A DNA stretch of 9,322 nt. Origin: Bilophila wadsworthia ATCC 49260. GTDB taxonomy: Bacteria; Desulfobacterota; Desulfovibrionia; Desulfovibrionales; Desulfovibrionaceae. A program made the position numbers and the translations under genes. A model generated the notes under the pieces. That model was not told the DNA's origin, made no database searches, and saw only the letters and a list, made by a program, of their open reading frames with translations. Below are positions 6,721 to 9,322 of the stretch, one piece after another. The stretch lies in contig NZ_JNJP01000109.1 of the NCBI RefSeq assembly GCF_000701705.1, positions 1 to 9,322 on the forward strand, written 5' to 3'. Numbering within the stretch: position 1 is the first letter of the stretch; each line of letters opens with the position of its first letter.

Positions 6721-7560
6721 ATGGAATTCCTCAAAATCCTTTGGGACAACCTCAAGAAGGGCCCGGTGACCGACGCCTTCCCCTTCGGAGAAACGTATAC
6801 CCCGGACCGCCTGCGCGGGCGGGTCGAAATCGACCCGGCGCTGTGCGTGGGCTGCGGCACGTGCGTCCACGTCTGCGCCGCCGGAGCCATCAACATCTCG
6901 AAATTCGAGGACGGCAGCGGCTTCGAGATCACGGTGTGGCGCAACTCCTGCTGCCTGTGCGCCCAGTGCCGCCACTACTGCCCGACCAAGGCCGTCACCC
7001 TCACCAACGACTGGCACAGCGCCCACCGGGCCACGGAAAAATATACCCAGATCACCCGCGCCAAGGTCAAATACGACTACTGTGCCGTATGCGGGGCCAA
7101 AATGCGCGTTCTGCCGCAGGAAGTGCTCAACCGCATCTACGCCAAGCATTCCGAAGTCGACGTGGACGTGATCTCGCACCTCTGCCCGAACTGCCGCCGC
7201 ATCGACGTGGCGGTCGAGGAAGACCGCGCCTGTCATATCGACCAGCTCGAAAAGATGGCCGCCCGCGAGGAAGTCTGTCTCGTTCCGCCGAGAAAGGCCG
7301 AAAAGGCCTCGGCGGACAAGGAAAACGCAAAGGAAGCTCCCGCTCAGGCGGCCTCTGCCCCGAAAACAGCCGCACCCTCGCGGGAAGCTACGGCACAGCC
7401 CAAGTCCGACCCTGCGGCTTCCAAGGCGGCACCGAGCGCCCAGACGCCTCCGGCTGAACAGGCCGCTTCCGCAGCAGCCGAAACGCGGCCCGATACGCCT
7501 TCCGGCACGGAAAGCGCCGCTGAAAAACCGTCTCCGGCGGCGGGCAACACCGCCGACTGA
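6721..7560 (+). CDS. cooX: CooX: polyferredoxin-type electron transfer subunit
   Basis: A 279-aa iron-sulfur protein, related to NuoI, HycF and EchF, that takes electrons from the external ferredoxin and passes them to CooL. Two [4Fe-4S] motifs: Cys42, Cys45, Cys48, Cys52, where the residue after Cys52 is Ala not Pro; and Cys77, Cys80, Cys83, Cys87-Pro. A third region has Cys121-x-x-Cys124-Gly and Cys155-Pro-x-Cys158, a zinc-ribbon-like arrangement also found in HycF-type proteins. From about residue 190 to the end the protein is low-complexity, rich in Ala, Pro, Lys, Ser and Glu, with no cysteine and no predicted fold by eye. The start at ATG 6721 is 1 nt after the cooL stop, with GGAGGG 5 nt before it. 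The 35 nt to the cooU start include the cooU ribosome site. Confidence 0.92.
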   Translation: MEFLKILWDNLKKGPVTDAFPFGETYTPDRLRGRVEIDPALCVGCGTCVHVCAAGAINISKFEDGSGFEITVWRNSCCLCAQCRHYCPTKAVTLTNDWHSAHRATEKYTQITRAKVKYDYCAVCGAKMRVLPQEVLNRIYAKHSEVDVDVISHLCPNCRRIDVAVEEDRACHIDQLEKMAAREEVCLVPPRKAEKASADKENAKEAPAQAASAPKTAAPSREATAQPKSDPAASKAAPSAQTPPAEQAASAAAETRPDTPSGTESAAEKPSPAAGNTAD

Positions 7561-7595
7561 GCCGACGTACCGCTATGACGCAAGGAGAAACTTGC

Positions 7596-8156
7596 ATGAA
7601 TACGACATGGTCAAGCCGTTCCATCAATCCCGAGCTCGTCAAGGGGCTGGTGGATCTGGCTTCCGAAGAACGGCATAACTGGGACAGCTGGGGCAACGGC
7701 TTCGAGTGGGTGACGCTCATGAACGCCGGCCAGCTCCCCGCCGCTGCCGCACTGCTTGCCAAACACGAGGCGCGCCTGTGCACGGTCACCGCGCTGAACA
7801 AGCAGCTCGCCGAGCCCGTCACCACGCTGGCCTATCACTTCGACGTGCACGGCTACACGGTGACGGTGACGGTCCCGCTGGACCCCGCCGAGAACAGCGT
7901 GCCCACCATCACCCCGTGGTTCCGCAATGCCGACTGGAACGAACGTGAATTCGCGGAGCTGTTCGACGTGCACGTCGACGGCAACACCAACCCCAAGCGC
8001 CTCTTCCTCGATCCGGAAATCGACGAGGGCATCCTCAACGAGGTCATCCCGCTGACCATCATGATGAACGGGGCCTGCACCAAGGATATGTGGGAGCGCA
8101 TCATGGAAGTGAACGCCGAGCCCGGCGAGGAAGTGGAAAAGGGGGTGCACGAATGA
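7596..8156 (+). CDS. cooU: CooU: NuoC-like (30 kDa) subunit
   Basis: A 186-aa soluble protein homologous to NuoC of complex I, the N-terminal part of HycE, and EchD. It packs against CooH and CooL in the peripheral arm and binds no obvious cofactor. The family signature is at residues 113-137: Asp113-Trp-Asn-Glu116-Arg117-Glu118, Leu122-Phe123-Asp124-Val, then Asp-Gly and Pro133-Lys-Arg135-Leu-Phe, where the usual GHP is Asp-Gly-Asn. I chose ATG 7596, which has AAGGAG 8 nt upstream. The in-frame ATG at 7575 would add seven residues (MTQGETC), but it has no ribosome site and would place this AAGGAG inside the gene. The stop overlaps the cooH start (ATGA). Confidence 0.92.
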   Translation: MNTTWSSRSINPELVKGLVDLASEERHNWDSWGNGFEWVTLMNAGQLPAAAALLAKHEARLCTVTALNKQLAEPVTTLAYHFDVHGYTVTVTVPLDPAENSVPTITPWFRNADWNEREFAELFDVHVDGNTNPKRLFLDPEIDEGILNEVIPLTIMMNGACTKDMWERIMEVNAEPGEEVEKGVHE

Positions 8157-9241
8157 GCCAGACCAGCAGTTTTTCCCTGCCCATCGGCCCGGTGCACGTC
8201 GCCCTTGAGGAGCCGGTCTACTTCCATCTCGACGTCGACGGCGAAACGGTCCGCAAGGTGGAGATCACCTCCGGGCACGTCCATCGCGGCATGGAAGGCA
8301 TGGCGACGCAGCGCAACTTCTTCAAGAACACGACGCTGACCGAACGCGTCTGCTCGCTCTGCTCCAACAGCCACTCGCTGACCTACTGCATGGCGGTCGA
8401 AAACGTGCTCGGCATGACCCCGCCGCCCCGCGCCCAGTACCTGCGCGTGCTGGCGGAGGAAACCAAGCGCGTGGCCTCGCACCTGTTCAACATCGCCATT
8501 TTCGCGCACAACGTGGGCTTCAAGTCCCTGTTCCTGCACATCATGGAAGTGCGCGAGAACATGCAGGACGTGAAGGAGACCATCTACGGCAACCGCATGA
8601 ACCTTTCCGCGAACTGTATCGGCGGCGTGAAGTTCGACATGGACGACAGCCTGACCATGTACATGCTGGAACGGCTCGACACCGTCGAAGAAGCGGTCAA
8701 GCGCGTGGAAAAGGTGTTCCGTACCGATCCCCTGATCGCCAAGCGTTCGCGCGGCGTGGGCGTCCTGTCCCGCGAGGATGCGTGGGCGCTCGGCGTGGTC
8801 GGCCCCGTGGCGCGCGGCTCGGGCCTCGACATCGACGTGCGCAAGAACACGCCCTATCTCGTCTATCCCGATCTCTACTTTGACATCGTCAAAGAACAGG
8901 ACGGCGACGTCTGGTCACGCGCGATGGTGCGCGTGCGCGAGGTGTTCGAGTCCATCCGCCTGCTCCGCCAGTGCCTCGACAAGCTCCCCGACGGCCCGTT
9001 GGCCGTGCACATGGAGCGTATCCCGGAAAGCGAATCCGTCGCCCGCTCGGAGGCCCCGCGCGGCGAGCTTATCTATTACCTGCAGACCAACGGGACCGAC
9101 ACCCCCGCCCGCCTCAAGTGGCGCGTGCCGTCCTACATGAACTGGGAGGCCCTCACCGTCATGATGAAGGACTGCCAGCTCGCCGACATCCCCGTCATCG
9201 TCAACAGCATCGACCCCTGCGTCAGCTGCACGGAGCGGTAG
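8153..9241 (+). CDS. cooH: CooH: [NiFe] hydrogenase large (catalytic) subunit
   Basis: A 362-aa group 4 [NiFe] hydrogenase large subunit, homologous to NuoD, HycE and EchE, which reduces protons to H2. The Ni-Fe ligands are visible: N-terminal Cys67 and Cys70 in RVCSLC-x3-His74, and C-terminal Cys356 and Cys359 in DPC-x-x-C. The family motif Gly41-His-x-His44-Arg-Gly-x-Glu48 and a GPxxRGSG stretch are present, so all four nickel ligands argue for an active enzyme rather than a NuoD-type protein. The chain ends at Arg362, three residues after the last cysteine, so there is no C-terminal peptide for a maturation protease to remove. ATG 8153 overlaps the cooU stop in ATGA, with AAAAGGGGG 7 nt upstream. 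It is the last gene before the hairpin. Confidence 0.96.
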   Translation: MSQTSSFSLPIGPVHVALEEPVYFHLDVDGETVRKVEITSGHVHRGMEGMATQRNFFKNTTLTERVCSLCSNSHSLTYCMAVENVLGMTPPPRAQYLRVLAEETKRVASHLFNIAIFAHNVGFKSLFLHIMEVRENMQDVKETIYGNRMNLSANCIGGVKFDMDDSLTMYMLERLDTVEEAVKRVEKVFRTDPLIAKRSRGVGVLSREDAWALGVVGPVARGSGLDIDVRKNTPYLVYPDLYFDIVKEQDGDVWSRAMVRVREVFESIRLLRQCLDKLPDGPLAVHMERIPESESVARSEAPRGELIYYLQTNGTDTPARLKWRVPSYMNWEALTVMMKDCQLADIPVIVNSIDPCVSCTER

Positions 9242-9257
9242 GGGGGTGAAATGAAGA

Positions 9258-9312
9258 TTGGGGAGGGGGAGGAGAACCCTTCTGGAGAAGGGCTTCTCCT
9301 CCCCCTCCCCAA
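9258..9312 (+). terminator. Long hairpin at the operon end, probable terminator or intergenic repeat
   Basis: Two perfect 19-nt arms (9258-9276 and 9294-9312) enclose a second stem, CCCTTCT/AGAAGGG (9277-9283 and 9286-9292), separated from the outer one by a single unpaired C9293. The outer arm is almost pure purine on one strand. It starts 17 nt after the cooH stop. Neither strand has a U-tract after it: the plus strand continues with CCCCACCCC. It may end transcription, protect the 3' end, or be an interspersed palindromic element. A short frame beginning ATG 9251 simply reads through the hairpin and is not a gene. Confidence 0.6.
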
Positions 9313-9322
9313 ACCCCACCCC

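Noticed and set aside
9251..9322. Open frame from ATG 9251 to the window edge after cooH
   Set aside because: It consists almost wholly of the hairpin arms and encodes a Gly/Glu then Leu/Pro repeat, not a protein-like sequence.
1..9322. CRISPR arrays, tRNA or rRNA genes, insertion sequences, attachment sites
   Set aside because: Reading the non-coding stretches on both strands showed no regular repeat-spacer pattern, cloverleaf, transposase or terminal inverted repeats.

Overview
The window holds one complete operon for a membrane-bound, proton-pumping [NiFe] hydrogenase of the CooMKLXUH type (the CO-induced hydrogenase of Rhodospirillum rubrum and Desulfovibrio). A divergently transcribed lipoprotein gene lies upstream. 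The DNA is GC-rich, with strong Shine-Dalgarno sites. The gene order cooM-K-L-X-U-H and the GC- and G-tract-rich intergenic hairpins suggest a sulfate-reducing Desulfovibrionaceae member (Desulfovibrio or a relative). The taxon is an inference; no rRNA or other taxonomic marker is present.

Layout. Positions 1-246 are non-coding on present evidence: a good intrinsic terminator on the minus strand (87-124) and a G-rich imperfect hairpin (198-237). Positions 247-981 (minus) encode a 244-aa lipoprotein with no family I recognise. Positions 982-1316 are a divergent regulatory region with an AT-rich dyad resembling a Rex-type operator (1111-1128), a -10-like GATAAT (1141-1146) and two stable hairpins (1185-1214, 1218-1244) in the presumed cooM leader. 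Positions 1317-9241 carry six tightly packed plus-strand genes: cooM (double antiporter-like membrane protein), cooK (NuoH/HycD-like), cooL (small [4Fe-4S] subunit), cooX (polyferredoxin), cooU (NuoC-like) and cooH (nickel-binding large subunit). Junctions overlap by 4-7 nt or are separated by 1-34 nt, so one transcript is expected. A 55-nt hairpin (9258-9312) follows cooH almost at once, so the operon appears to end there.

How it works (family knowledge). A reduced ferredoxin delivers electrons to CooX, which passes them through the CooL cluster to the Ni-Fe site in CooH, where protons are reduced to H2. CooU connects the peripheral arm. CooK and CooM form the membrane arm that couples the reaction to proton (or Na+) export. 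In CO-users the ferredoxin is reduced by CO dehydrogenase (CooS/CooF). Neither those genes nor hypA, cooC, cooT or cooJ are in this window.

The operon is a known system, not a new one. The points most worth a second look are a degenerate third antiporter half-module at the N-terminus of CooM, a long Ala/Pro/Lys-rich tail on CooX, extra cysteines in CooL, the pre-matured C-terminus of CooH, the structured cooM leader, and the unusual polypurine/polypyrimidine hairpin after cooH with a possible degenerate relative at the left end.
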